Below the pieces are notes generated by a model that was given only the letters and a program-made list of their open reading frames with translations, was not told where the DNA came from and made no database searches. This document shows positions 1-11,200 of a stretch of DNA of 64,000 bases, in pieces. Both the position numbers and the translations under genes were made by a program. Each line of letters opens with the position of its first letter. Position 1 is the stretch's first letter. The DNA lies in the NCBI GenBank assembly GCA_019925105.1, contig JAHGAU010000011.1:992001-1056000 (forward strand), read 5' to 3'. Origin of the DNA: Niebla homalea. Lineage: Eukaryota > Ascomycota > Lecanoromycetes > Lecanorales > Ramalinaceae.

Positions 1-1480
1 CTTAATTAGCCTGGATTCTTTATAAGGCTTTTTAAATAATTATTAAATTTCTTTTTACGGAATAATAATTTAAATACCTTTTAAAGTGAATAATAATTAA
101 TAATTAATAACCGCTATCCGCCGGCGTTCCGTTAATTTATCGGATTAAAGTACGAGCTTATTCTATAAAGTAAATAATAAAATAATATTAAAAGGTAAGA
201 TTCCTTTATAGTTTAAACGTTTTAATAAAGGATTAATAAAGTTTATTTTACCTTAATAATAAAATACTTTAAAGTTATAATTAATAAGTTTTAAGGCTTA
301 TTTAACTTAACGCGGGCTTAATATTAATTATTTTATAAACCTTTAAAGGTTATTATAATTTATCTATATTTAAATAGCTTTAAGGCTCCCTTTTAAATAA
401 TATTATTATTATTTAAACGCTATAACGATAATAAGGAGTATTTAATTATACGTTTTATAATTCTATTTAATAAAGGTTATTTTTCTGGATTAATACGTAA
501 TTAAGCGTTAATAACCCTTCTTAAATTACTAAAATAAAATACCTATAATAATAAAGTTAAATATATTAGTCTTTACTTATATCCCCCGTTCTAAGTTAAA
601 ATAACGGAATAATAACGCGTTAATAAATATTTTATAGAGCCGGCAGAACGTTATATTAACCGTATTATTCTACTTTAATAAACTAGCCTTTTTCCCTTCC
701 TTATTGCCCTTAAATAGACTAATTAAAAACTTAATTATCCTTAAATATTTATAAATAAAATAATAATAAAAATTTATAAAGCTTAAAAAGACCTATATTT
801 CTTAATAAGTTTTCAGGGTAAGCTAGTCCTTAATAGTTTAAATACGTTCCTAGTCTATTTAAATCTTTTTAATAAAAATAATAAATCTTAAGAACTTTAC
901 TTAAGTAATATTAAATTAATATTTCTTAAGGTTAATATAAAGTTAGAATTAATAAAGTTATTTAAGGACTTATTAAATATAATATTAATAATCCGCCGGA
1001 TTCTTATTAAATATTAAAATATTATTTAAATAGACTATATAAGTTATATTAATAAGGTTAATAAAAGTATAATTAATATAAGCTTAAAAGGTCGCCGGGG
1101 CGTTAATTAACTTAAACGGTATAACGAAATACTTAAAGTAATTATAACGTATATAGAACGCCATCTTTTACTTATTACCGGACTTAATCCGTAACCAATA
1201 ATAAATATCCTTAAAGTTTAACTTAATAAACCGTTTAAAGTTATTTAACCGGTTAAGGGTTTTAATAATTAAAAATAATAAGTATTAATTTTTAACTATA
1301 ACCATATTTAATCCACAATAATCGATATAAAGACGAAAATTACTATTTTTCTTAAGCATAAAAAGGATCGGAGCGTTTACGGGTAATGTTAAATAATAAA
1401 TTTAACCCCGGATTATAATATCCTTAAGATATCGCCGGAGTTCTATTAACTTTACTTAAGATAAATTATATAAAGGATTA
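1..1480 (-). pseudogene. gypsy pol pseudogene: reverse transcriptase and RNase H part
   Basis: Minus-strand translation matches the usual gypsy RT blocks in order. A segment at about 1301-1360 reads FRLYIDYCGLN (family FRLCVDYRGLN). 1091-1108 reads INAPAT (family TNAPATFQ). 1009-1032 reads YLNNILIF, the catalytic YLDDILIF with both aspartates changed to asparagine, as G-to-A RIP would do. About 560-900 carries the connection region with PLTDLL-like and PALL.F..LRTGD-like blocks leading to RNase H. The loss of the catalytic aspartates and many stops make it inactive. The family assignment is firm; the ends are approximate. Confidence 0.85.
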
Positions 1481-3420
1481 TATAATAACTTTTTATTATT
1501 TAAGTTAATAATATAATCCTTTTATTTTAATTTAAATAAAGTATTAACTATATTATTAAAAAAGATATTTATATACTCGCTTAATTCCCTTGGGACGCTC
1601 CGGTTAATAAAGTTTTTTATAATATTTATACGCGTTAAATTACTTTAAAAGATTTACGGTATTTTTAAGCGCTTTATTATTACGTTAACGTAAATAATTA
1701 TAAAGATTTTATTAATTTCCGTTAAACTTTAATTAAAGTTATAAACGTTATTAATCTATAACTTATAAAAATTAATTTTAAAACGTTATTTATCCGCCGC
1801 CGGATCGATCATTATTTATAAGGCGTATAAGGCTAATAAATTAAGGATTACGTCTGGACCTTCTTAATTAATAACGTAAAAGAATATCTTATATTACTTT
1901 TATTATCCTTAATTATTAATCAGATAATACTATAATTAATAAATATTATAATAAAAGATCTACTTATTATTAAGAAAAACCGTTTACGGTAAAACGGCGG
2001 GGATTAACTATAAGTCTTATTAAACCGTATATACTTATAAAATTAAATTTATTTAAGTTTTAATATTAATTAATATACTTAATAATTAAGGATTATCTTA
2101 AAAACTTATTTAGCCCTTAATAATAAAAGTTAAATATATTTTTAATTATTTCTTTATTAATTCCGATTTTAAAACGTTGCCGGAGCTTTATCGTTTTTTA
2201 ATATATTATCCTTTTTACGGGATTTTACGTTTATTATTAAGACCTTATTTTATAAAATAATAAAGTAATTAGATATATAATAGTCCTTTCCGTAATATAT
2301 ATAATATTTAACGTTTTTATTTACTTTAAAAGCGGCGTTAAAATTTTTAAATATAGTTTTACGCTTTTAACCGCGAGAATTAATTTTAATAAAAATACGT
2401 ATTGGCTTCGAGCCGTTAGAATTAAATTTAAATACCCTATTTTTAAGGGATTTACCTTTATTAACTTTTTAATTACCATTAATAATACGCTTTAGGTTAT
2501 TTTCCTATATAATCGTTATTATTACGATATCGTCCCGGGTTTTTAATACCTTATTAATTATAAAGATTTTAATTTTAAGTTCCGATAAAAGTTTTATAAA
2601 GAATATATAAATATAAAACTTATTTAATAATAATAATAAGTCCTTTTTTATAATCTTTAAAGTATTACGGAATTACGTTATTTTTTAATTAAAGTATTAC
2701 TTAATATTTTTAAACCGCTTATAATAAATAAGCCAGCGGTTTTCTGGATTAATTATTAAGTTTAAAAGCTTATCCTTAAGCTTTTAATAACTTATTTTAT
2801 TAATTTCCTCGTCTGGTGGATTAAAAATTTTGCGAAAAATAGACTTTAAATAAAAAACTACCTTTTTTTTCTCGGTAAAGAAGTATTTAAAATAAAGTAT
2901 AAATTATCTTTTTAAGTTAATAAATTACGTTTAATATTTACCCTTAAACTTATTTTAATATAACTTAAGCTTTTCCGGATAAAAGGACTTATTCTTACGG
3001 GGTAAAATAAAGGCCATTAACAGTACGCCGTTAATATAAAAGTTTATAGTAAAGTTAATATAAAGGAGAGTCCCGGAACGCGAACCCTTATATTACGTAT
3101 TAACGCGGCTAAATATATACTTTTAATAAGTACGGTTTTTAACTTTAAGCCGGTTAACTTTAAACTATAGTTCTAAGAGTTAAACTTATTAAGTCGTAAT
3201 ATTATAATAGTACTCTACCGCTTTAATTTACTTAACTATAATAAAAAGGTTCTTAACCGAAAAGTAAATATCGCCTTCTTATTTTAAGGTTTATTAAGTT
3301 AATCGAGTATTTATTATAACGGTAACGTTAGGCCTTCTCCTTAATAAAAAAGAAGAATTAAAATATTAAACTAACTCCGTTAACGGTACGCCGGCGGGAC
3401 TAATAAAGGTAAGTATAGAA
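1..3420 (-). mobile_element. Ty3/gypsy LTR retrotransposon remnant, RIP-degenerate, cut by window start
   Basis: Read on the minus strand, this stretch follows the order expected for a Ty3/gypsy pol: RT palm, connection, then RNase H towards position 1. Almost every break in the frame is TAA or TAG where related proteins have Q or W, which is what RIP makes from CAA, CAG and TGG. Integrase should follow near and beyond position 1 but I could not read it. Gag and protease should lie between about 1500 and 3400; I see minus-strand open patches there but no motif I trust. No LTR was recognised, so the right boundary is a guess. Confidence 0.8.
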
Positions 3421-3590
3421 GACGTAACGTTACGGTCTGGATACTTGGGTACCACTTTAATAAGTAGATTAATAATAAAACTAATTCTTAAGGAACTTAG
3501 AAAGAATTAAGGTATAACCTTTACTTAAGGTAAAGGTAATAACTACCCCGCTTTACGCCTATTAAGCTACGGCTTATGAATAACGCATAT
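3421..3590. other. unassigned AT-rich junction
   Basis: Sequence between the gypsy remnant and the GC-rich hairpin segment. It may be the 5' end of the gypsy element. I see no LTR, primer-binding site or gene in it. Confidence 0.4.
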
Positions 3591-3715
3591 TAAGGCCCTT
3601 TATTAAGGCCCTTTACCAAGGCCCTTTATTAAGGCCTAACGGCCTACCTTGGCGCAGCAGTATGGCGCACCACTGTGGCGCCGGCGCAGAGATGGCGCTA
3701 GCTGCTAACACCGGG
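3591..3715. repeat. GC-rich, un-RIPed segment with short tandem repeat and hairpins
   Basis: An island of normal base composition in a very AT-rich setting. It opens with three and a half copies of a 13-bp unit (AAGGCCCTTTATT and variants, 3592-3640). It then has repeated GGCGC words and a hairpin at 3664-3682 whose arms are GGCG..CCA and TGGCGCC. Intact CA and TG dinucleotides show that it was not RIPed. It ends in GCTAACA directly before LINE-I. The 140-bp insertion at 38410-38549 also ends in GCTAAC and is also hairpin-rich, but I see no long similarity. Nature unknown; possibly a miniature element. Confidence 0.6.
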
Positions 3716-6511
3716 CTATAATATATAACTTAACGGTTTCCCCTTATAATATTTAAAAATTAATAAAATACAGTAAAGAATAAAATAAGAAATTTAAACT
3801 TATTTTTAAGTTTTTACCCTTAAAAAGATTAAATGGTATAATAATAAATACCTTTAACGGTAAAATTAAAACTCTTAAAAGGCGTTTTTTCCTCCGTTAC
3901 CGGAAGTTAACTTAATAAATATTGACGGTACGATATATTTTAAATTAATAATAATAAATAAAATAATAACTTAAAAGATAATAATTAAAACGATTAATAA
4001 ACTGAAGAAGGATAAAGTCCCCGGATTTAACGGTATATTAAATAGGTTCTTATCTATAATAACGTTATTATTCGGAAAGGTCTTTATTTACTTATTTTAA
4101 GCCTATTTTAATATAAAATATTACCCTTATAAATTTAAGGAGGTTAAAACGATTATCCTTAAGAAGCTGGTTAAGTTAGATTACTTAAAAGTAAAATCGT
4201 ATAAACCTATAGTATTCCTTTATACGCTAAAAAAGGCTTTAAAAACGGTAATTATAAAGATTTTAAGTAATTACGTAAAAGGGTATAAATTACTCCTTAA
4301 CTAATAAATAAGGGTAAGAAGAAAACGGTTAACGGAAATAGCTCTTAAAGGCTTAATTAATAACGTATATACGGTATAAAACTATAGGAAAAAGTACTTA
4401 TAAGTCTTCTTTCCTTAAATATTATAAGGGTATTTAATAAAATAAATTATTAAAGGTTATTATATAATTTACGGAAAAAAAGGGTTTTATTTTTCTTTAT
4501 AAATTAAATAGAAAGTTTCTTAAGTAATTAAGTGACGTTAATTAACCTAAAATAGAAAATAAATATAATAAAGTTTATAATAATAAGGATTCCTTAAAAG
4601 TTATTTATCTTTTTAATTTTATTTTTATTCTTTAATAACCTACTTATTAAAGACTTAACGAAATTAAAATAAAAAATTTAAATAAAAAACTTTATTAATA
4701 ATATTTACCTTTTAACTTATAATACGTTTACTTATATAAATTATTTAAAGTTAAAATAAACTTATAAAGTTTACTTACGATAAATAAAGATATATAAGGT
4801 TTAATTCGCCTTATATAAGTATAAGTTTATTTATATAATAAAGAGTTTAAAGTTATATAATATAATAATTATAATAAACTTAAATAATATAACGGTAAAA
4901 CCGGAAATTAATATTAAAATATTTAATTTATAAATTAATAAGAAATTAAATTAAAAGGATTATATAAAAAAGGTTTAAAAGAAGATAATTTTATAGGAAA
5001 AGGGTTTTATTTATTTTATAACGTTAATATAAAGAGTTATTTTATAGAAAATTAAAATTATTTATTAAACAATTATAAAACCTATAATAACGTACGTAAT
5101 AGTTATTTAATACATACTTAAAAATATACTTAAATATAGGAAAAAGCTTATCCGGTAATTATAAAAGGTTTAAAATTAATACTTAAGAATAATAAATAAA
5201 GTATATAAAGTAACTCCTATCCCGATATTAGAATCCGAAGTTTTTATATTATTAATAAAGTTAACTTTAAATTAAATAATTACTTAAATAAAGCTTAAAA
5301 GGAATATAAACTTAATTATATTAATAGGAAACGAACGTATTTACTAAAATTATAAGAAGCCTTAAATAAAAAAACGTAAAAAAACGGTATTTACCCTTTT
5401 TATAGAAGTTAAATTAAAATAAGTTAAAAAAGAAATTAATTTAACTTATGTTTAAAAAATTAATATAAAAGTATATAAACTTTTATTTAAAGTAAAAACG
5501 GCGGAAAAAAAGAAGGCCGTAAGGGTAAAATTAACGGTAATTACCTTATAGATTATAGGGAGATAAATAAAGTATTAACGTAAATATAAAGAATTAATCC
5601 CTTAAAAGCGATAATACTTAGTGCTAAATAATAATAAAGTTATTAATAAGTATTTCCGGCGTTATAAAATTATAAGGAAAAACGATAATACGTTAATAAT
5701 TTAACTCCGGATAAATAAGAACGGCTTAATTTATTTCTTTTTTTATTATATATACCGGTAATTAAATTAATATTAACTATAAATATAAATAATAAAAATA
5801 AAACGTTATATACGTATTAATCTTTTATTTATTATTTAAGGAACTTAAATTAAAACTAATTAAAAGGGTAAGGATTAACGATTATCGTTAAATATTTATT
5901 AATAAAAAAGGTATTAAGGCGGCCGTTAAATTTATAATAATTACGGGCTTATTACCATAGTTCGGTTTAATTAAGGAAATAAAAAAAGTAATTAAAGATT
6001 TAATTAAGAAACCTCGCCGCTAACTTAAGGGTAAAAAGCAACGGTAAGAAAATTATACTTAATAGGGGGTTAAAAAGGCTATAAATACCGGGGCGGCGTA
6101 AAAAACGATATTATATTGGTCGGTAAAATTATATAAATAAAGTAATAATAATATACGTATTAATAAAAATATTTAATAATATAATTGGAATTCTGAAATT
6201 TTAACATTAAATAGACCTATAAGGTAACGGAAAAGTAATAAATTTAAAGGTAATCCTTAAGTAAATTCAGTCGTAATATTATAAGTTTTCTTAGAAAAGG
6301 TATATAAATAAATTCTTATTCTTTAAACGGCCGTAAATATTCTTAGCCCTTAAAACGTAAATAAAAGCTAAGTAAATATCGGTTTTTATTTTTAACATTA
6401 TAGATATTAGGTTTTTTACGGTTATTAATAAGGTTAAATAGCCGAGTATTAAGGAACGCCGGAATTAACTTAGCTAAATCCGTAGTATAAATCAATCAAT
6501 CAACCAATCAA
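3716..6511 (+). mobile_element. LINE-I: Tad-like non-LTR retrotransposon, 5'-truncated, RIPed
   Basis: It aligns by eye with LINE-III from about 37410 to its end, so ORF1 and the endonuclease are missing. The RT block is visible at 4008-4034 as KDKVPGFNG (family K-APGPDG), followed by readable LNRFL and KTIILKKLVKLDY blocks. The ORF2 C-terminus at about 6260-6340 reads VIL*VFLEKVYK*IL, the RIPed form of the intact frame at 7251-7418. The element ends in the conserved AGGAACGCCGGAATT block and an (AATC)n tail, the usual 3' terminus of this family. No target duplication was found. Confidence 0.85.
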
Positions 6512-7035
6512 ATTAACTTTAAATTATTTTAATATACGTTAATACGATTTAAATAAAAATTTTACTTTATAATTAATTATTATAATATTATATTTAAGGT
6601 TCATTTTACTTTTAATTATTAGTAGCCTTAATTTACTATCTTTAACGCGAAATTTATTATTAGAATAACGTTATTCTTAAGTACGGAAAGCCTATAAAGC
6701 TTGATTAAGGGATAAGTTTAATTACGGATCTATTCCTCTTAATAGTAATGAAGTAACGTAGTTACGTTACCTTTTTATTTATATTACGTCTTTAAACTTT
6801 TTTTTATAATTAATTTAATTACAAAAATAAAAGAAGTTAATTACTTTTAACGTTAAAATCCCGTAACCCTTTTCTATTGGCCTTAAGATAATAATTAAAC
6901 TTAAATAAGTTAATTATTTAATATCGGTAAATTATTAATTTTTATTACTATTTTCTTTATAGTAATTACGTAACTTACCGGATAAAGTTTAAAGGCTCTT
7001 AATGAAAGTCGTCCCCCACCCTTGAAAAGTAAAAT
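6512..7035 (-). mobile_element. partial copy of a short non-LTR (SINE-like) element
   Basis: It aligns with the right-hand 500 bp of the complete copy at 54596-55323. Shared blocks include TAAATAAAAA near the left end, CCGTAACCC, ACGTAA(C/T)TTACCGGATAA and the CCCCCACCCTT block at the right (about 7011-7021). The tail part seen at 54596-54770 is missing here, so the copy starts abruptly next to the LINE-I tail. RIP changes are present but weaker than in LINE-I. No open frame is conserved between the two copies. Confidence 0.6.
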
Positions 7036-7127
7036 ACCCCGAATATATTTATTTTTTACTTATTATTTACGGGAATTGAAATAATATTCATTAAAAAAAC
7101 ATGGAATTATAATTATATTTAAATACT

Positions 7128-7140
7128 AACTATAAAAAGA
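7128..7140. repeat. target-site duplication, left copy
   Basis: AACTATAAAAAGA is repeated exactly at 7442-7454 and flanks the short LINE insertion. Confidence 0.9.
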
Positions 7141-7441
7141 TTGATTGATTGATTGATTTATACTACGGATCTAGCTAAGCTAATTCCGGCGTTCCTAACA
7201 CTCGGCCATTTGGCCTTACTGGTAACCGCAAAAACCCGACATCCATAACGTCAGGAATAAAAACCGGTGTCCACCCAGCCTCCACTCACGTCCCAAGGGC
7301 TGAGAGCATCCACGGCCGTCCAGAGAGTGGGAATCCATTCGTACGCCTTTTCCAAGAAAACCCATAACACCACGACCGAATCCACCCAAGGGTTGCCCCT
7401 GGACCTGTTGCTCTTCCGTCACCCCACGGGTCTGTCCAGTG
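7141..7441 (-). mobile_element. un-RIPed 5'-truncated LINE 3' end (301 bp)
   Basis: The plus strand begins with (TTGA)n, the complement of the AATC tail, followed by the conserved LINE 3' block (CCGGCGTTCC at about 7186). The insert has normal base composition with many CA/TG dinucleotides, unlike all long LINE copies here. Exact 13-bp duplications on both sides show a single target-primed insertion. It is either younger than the last RIP episode or too short to be recognised by RIP. It gives the best available view of the ancestral 3' sequence of the LINE-I/LINE-II subfamily. Confidence 0.92.
7251..7418 (-). pseudogene. LINE ORF2 C-terminal fragment, 55 codons, un-RIPed
   Basis: Of the three minus-strand frames in the insert, this one is supported by conservation. 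It contains VLWVFLEKAYEW and ends ...WVDTGFYS before TGA (7251-7253). The RIPed LINE-I copy shows the same frame with W turned into stops (VIL*VFLEKVYK*). Two other frames are open for longer but have no matching conservation. There is no start codon or promoter; it is a piece of a protein, not a gene. The tryptophan-rich tail belongs to the end of ORF2; its function is not known to me. Confidence 0.7.
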
Positions 7442-7454
7442 AACTATAAAAAGA
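7442..7454. repeat. target-site duplication, right copy
   Basis: Exact match to 7128-7140. Confidence 0.9.
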
Positions 7455-8372
7455 AGTATTAAAATAATTATTAAAGTTATAATAAGTATCTTTTTAAAAT
7501 AAAAAAAGCTAAAAGTCAAATATCTTAAATTTAAAAAATAATATTTTATTATCCCTTATAATTTCCTATTATAAGTTCTTTATTTATATTTTTATAAAAA
7601 AATTAAATTAAGGTTAATAATACCGTTATTATATATGATTAACGGAATATTACCGTTAAGTCGTATTATTCTAATATTAATTATTTAAAAGTTTCTTTTA
7701 ACCACTTTATTATTACATTAAAATAATTGTATAAAGTATTATATATATACTTTTTTATGTCCGTTATAGTTTATGTAATTTAACGCTCCCCTTTTATTTC
7801 AAGTAGGTTATAATAATTATAAGAATATATAACTTTCGGTTAAAGTTATTACTTTGATAACTTTAAGCTTAAAAGTAAACGTTTTCGTTCTACGGAATAT
7901 TAATATTTTTTTCACTTTTTCTTTTTCTCTTTTTATCCCTTTAAATCCTCTGTTAATTCTTTTTAAATTATTGAAAAGGTATTTTTTTTCGATTTATTTC
8001 CGTTTTTCTTTCTTTCTATTTATGATATTTACCCTCTTTTTATTGAATTTAAGATTTTAAAGATTTTAAAGATTTTTAAGACTTAAAATTTTTCCTTCTT
8101 TTCCCCCTTATTTCTTCTAGTTCTTTTGTATTCCCGCCTTTAATTTCTTAATATAATATCTTATTGAATCGCTATTTCTATACTATTTATAACCTTTTAT
8201 GAAAAAAAAATTTCTCCTACTTTATCGCCCCTTAGCTTATAAATAAAAATCTATTAATTATTTATATTGTTTTGATTTCTGTTCAGATTTACTTATTGAT
8301 TTTTTACATTTTCTTTCCATTTCTATATATCTTTTAAACTTTTTCTATACTTCTAGATATTTTTATTTCAAT
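7455..8372. other. AT-rich spacer without a recognisable gene
   Basis: T-rich on the plus strand from about 7880 to 8350. TG and CA are commoner here than in the transposons, so this may be low-copy sequence that was RIPed little. The short hydrophobic open frame in it is low complexity and has no support. Confidence 0.5.
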
Positions 8373-8568
8373 ATTATTTGAATTTTATTTAAATTGTATT
8401 TGAATTATATTTGAATTGTATTTGAATTATATTTGAATTGTATTTGAATTATATTTGAATTGTATTTGAATTGTATTTGAATTATATTTGAATTATATTT
8501 GAATTGTATTTGTATTGTATTTGAATTTTATTTGAATTTTATCTGAACTTTATCTGAATTTCTTTTGA
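8373..8568 (+). repeat. minisatellite, 11-bp unit TATTTGAATT(G/A/T)
   Basis: About 17 tandem copies of an 11-bp unit, alternating between forms ending in G and A so that a 22-bp higher-order period is visible in the middle. Units near the right edge degrade to TATCTGAA and TCTTTTGAAT. Every unit keeps an intact TG, so the array was not RIPed. Confidence 0.9.
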
Positions 8569-9180
8569 ATTTTTTCTATTTTTTTTTTTTTAATTGTGTT
8601 TTTCTTAAGATCATATTATAATTAATATATTTAATCGTATTATTTATTGTTTTTTATTATTACCTTTTTATTTCTATTATTACTTTCTTTAAATCGCTTT
8701 ATCTTATATTATATTCTATCTTAGGCGGCTGCTTGGTATACAATAAGTATAGGCTTATTATAATAGTTTAACGTTATAGCCGAAATAGAGGATATTATCC
8801 AGGTTATAAAGGTTAAGCCGAAATGCCGTTACCCTAGAAGTAATAAAGGTAAAAATAACCGAGGGATTTACCTTTTATAGAATCTGGGAAAAAAGCATCT
8901 TTATATAAACGGCGGCCTTAACTGGATATAATAAGAAATTAAGGAATTACGACCTAAAATAACGGTCGAAAGATTAAATACGTTGAATAAAAATCTAAAC
9001 GGAGGAAAGAACTAAATAGAGACAATAACGGTTATTATAATATAAATAATCGACGGATAAAAACATTTATAAAAAGTACTCGTTAAGCTACAGGTAAAAG
9101 CAGGGTATAAACTTATTTTCCTTAAAAATAGGTTTTATAATACTTAATAAACGCAGGAATAAAAATACTTATAGAATATT
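8569..9180 (+). other. unassigned segment with a possible degenerate coding remnant
   Basis: From about 8725 base composition becomes more balanced. A plus-strand frame near 8918-9010 reads NGGLNWI..EIKELRPKITV with stops of the RIP type. This looks like decayed protein-coding sequence, possibly part of a transposon gag, but I cannot name it. 8569-8724 is plain AT-rich. Confidence 0.35.
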
Positions 9181-9200
9181 AACTTAGCCTAGCTAAGTTA
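9181..9200. repeat. 19-bp near-perfect palindrome
   Basis: AACTTAGC and GCTAAGTT form perfect 8-bp arms around CTA. No function can be assigned; it could be a decayed transposon end. Confidence 0.5.
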
Positions 9201-9319
9201 ACAACATAAAAATAAATATAATATAAAATGTTTTTATTTTATAACAATTAATTTATTGAATTATTTTTAAAAAAGGTTTTAGGTTTTAATATTATTATCG
9301 TTCTTACCGTTATTCTTTT

Positions 9320-9520
9320 TCGTTTACATTAATATATATTTATATTTAAGGGACTTAGTAAAGGTAAAATAAATATAACTGAATTTCAATTATAAAATCT
9401 ATAGTATAATATATATCCATATAAGTGTATGGAGGGCATACGCTAGGCTCGATTAAGCCTAGCTTATTAACTAGGCTCTTGGCTATTAACATCATAGCCC
9501 TTATACCGTTATATTATATA
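9320..9520 (+). repeat. dispersed hairpin repeat, copy 1 (possible Copia 3' end/LTR)
   Basis: Shares about 200 bp with 61180-61402: the GGACTTAGTAAAGGTAA block, the CATACGCTAGG hairpin (arms 9442-9449 and 9456-9463) and the AGCCCTTATACCGT end. A frame DLVKVK*I...IYSIIYI runs into the hairpin here and DLVKVRVNITKF...IYGIVYI in the other copy. This is loosely like the C-terminus of a Copia pol just before its LTR. That reading is weak. A Copia end or a non-autonomous element are both possible. Confidence 0.5.
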
Positions 9521-10640
9521 ATTAATCATAATTATATAAAAAGTATATTTATTTTAATTAATAAAAAATTTTAAATTATAATAAAAAAGCTTTTAAGACG
9601 ATATATTATAAAAGAAAGTTTGATTATAAGTTTTATAAAGAATGATTCTTATATTAACCGTAAAACGTATATAATTAACGTTCTTTATTATACTTATTTT
9701 GTTAAAAAGTAAAAGGTCAAGTATTAAATCCTATAGAAATATTTATATAATTAAATTAATTAAATAAATAAATAATTAAAAATAAATATAGTTTATAATT
9801 TCACTTATTATATACGGAAGTAAATTATAAATAACTTTTAAAATTATTTTTACTTCTATATATATAATTTTTTTCAATTAATTTTTTGTTTCTTTAAATA
9901 AAAATATTCGGGCTTTTACTTTAAGTATAATATTTAACTTTTAATATATATAATATTTTTTATAATTTATTAATTTTAAAGTATTTAGAAAGTTTATAAT
10001 AAGTTAAACCCTTATCCTTTAAATTATAAGCTTGTCGTATAATACGGTATATTATTAGTTTGAATATTACCTTTTTTATAATTTAAATATTTCTATATTT
10101 AACGGTATAAATAGGATTAAAAATGAATTGTTCTTATAATCTTATTATAGTATAAATATTAGATAAAGAATAATAATTATTTAGGTTATTATTTAATTAA
10201 TTACGTACGAGAAATATAAGATTATATTATATTAAGCCACTATACCCTTATAGGCCCTAGTATATACGCTAAGTTAATAAAGGCCTTATTTATATAGCTT
10301 GTTTAATTTATATCGGTAATATTGATATAAATCTTTAAGTATTTAACTTAATAAATAAACTTAAAAAAAGATTAACTTAAGGGAAATCCTTATTATTATA
10401 ATAATAAAAATATCAAGAAATATTATAAAGTATAAAAGATTAAATATAATTTTTAATTACGCTTTATAGTTAAATAGTTTTATTCAACAACGTTTATAGG
10501 AATATTTAATCAAAAAGTATAAATTAAAAAGATTAAAATATATTTTAAACCCTTTTTTTTTTTAAAGAAGAATGGTATTATCTTAATATATAAGCTTATT
10601 ATTAAGATTTAAGCCGTAAGCAGAATATTATTTTCCTTTA
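9521..10640. other. RIPed AT-rich sequence, unassigned
   Basis: Probably the upstream part of the LINE whose RT starts near 10.65 kb (ORF1/endonuclease would belong here), but I could not read a motif. Confidence 0.35.
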
Positions 10641-11200
10641 CCAGAAATCAAGTTAAGAAATATTATGAAACCGGTTTAAATTAAACCCGTTTAAATTAGA
10701 AGTAAAAGTATTTAAAGGTTAATTAAAATAATTATTAACCGGTTAAAAAAAGATAAAGCTTTATATTTTAATAGGATACCTGAGAAAGTCTTTTTTATAT
10801 TAATTTTATTAATCTTAATAATACTTATGGATTTATTTTACTTATATCTAGTAATAAATATTGCCTTTATGAACTTAATGAAATAAAAATAATTATTCTT
10901 AAGAAATTAATAAAGTTAATTCATTTGGAAATTAAAATATATAAATTATTTATATTATGATATATAATAATAAAAATAATTAACCGTAAAATTAAAAATC
11001 TTTAATTAATATATAAAAGCCTAAATTTTCCTTCCTGGGTAATAAAGGTTAACGAAAATTATTTAATAAAAAAAAAAGCAGTAAAAGCTTTTAATAATAA
11101 TATTTATATGATTTAAATATACGGGAAAAAACCGTAATAAATAAGCTTTGTTTAGTTTAATCTTATTAAAATAAGTATTAAGGTAAGTTATAAATAATTA
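10640..11200 (+). pseudogene. RT fragment of a second LINE family, RIPed
   Basis: At 10749-10790 the plus strand reads KDKALYFNRIPEKV, equivalent to K-APGPDGIPNEV of Tad/Jockey-type RTs. It is followed by ILMDLF and, one frame over, LNEIKIIILKKLIK (family FKEAITIVLRKPGK). Further on, NFPSWVIKVNENYLIKKKA and KAFNNNI correspond to the LP-W...FLTNR..-AF-N region, and the segment near 11123-11146 looks like a decayed G-PQGSPLS. Part of the palm between these blocks is missing. The sequence differs from LINE-I to LINE-VIII, so it is another family. Confidence 0.65.

Noticed and set aside
3504..3577. tRNA-like sequence on minus (GTAGCTTAATAGGCG... with GGTTATACC)
   Set aside because: A D-arm-like stem is present, but loops are too short and the acceptor ends do not pair; no second copy to test a SINE.
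7216..7422. 68-codon minus-strand frame (and a 77-codon frame over 7286-7519)
   Set aside because: Neither is conserved in the RIPed LINE copies; the frame at 7251-7418 is.
7854..8060. 68-codon hydrophobic open frame
   Set aside because: Low-complexity T-rich sequence, no homologous copy, no promoter or intron signals.
8373..8568. CRISPR array
   Set aside because: Units are contiguous 11-mers without spacers, in a eukaryotic context.
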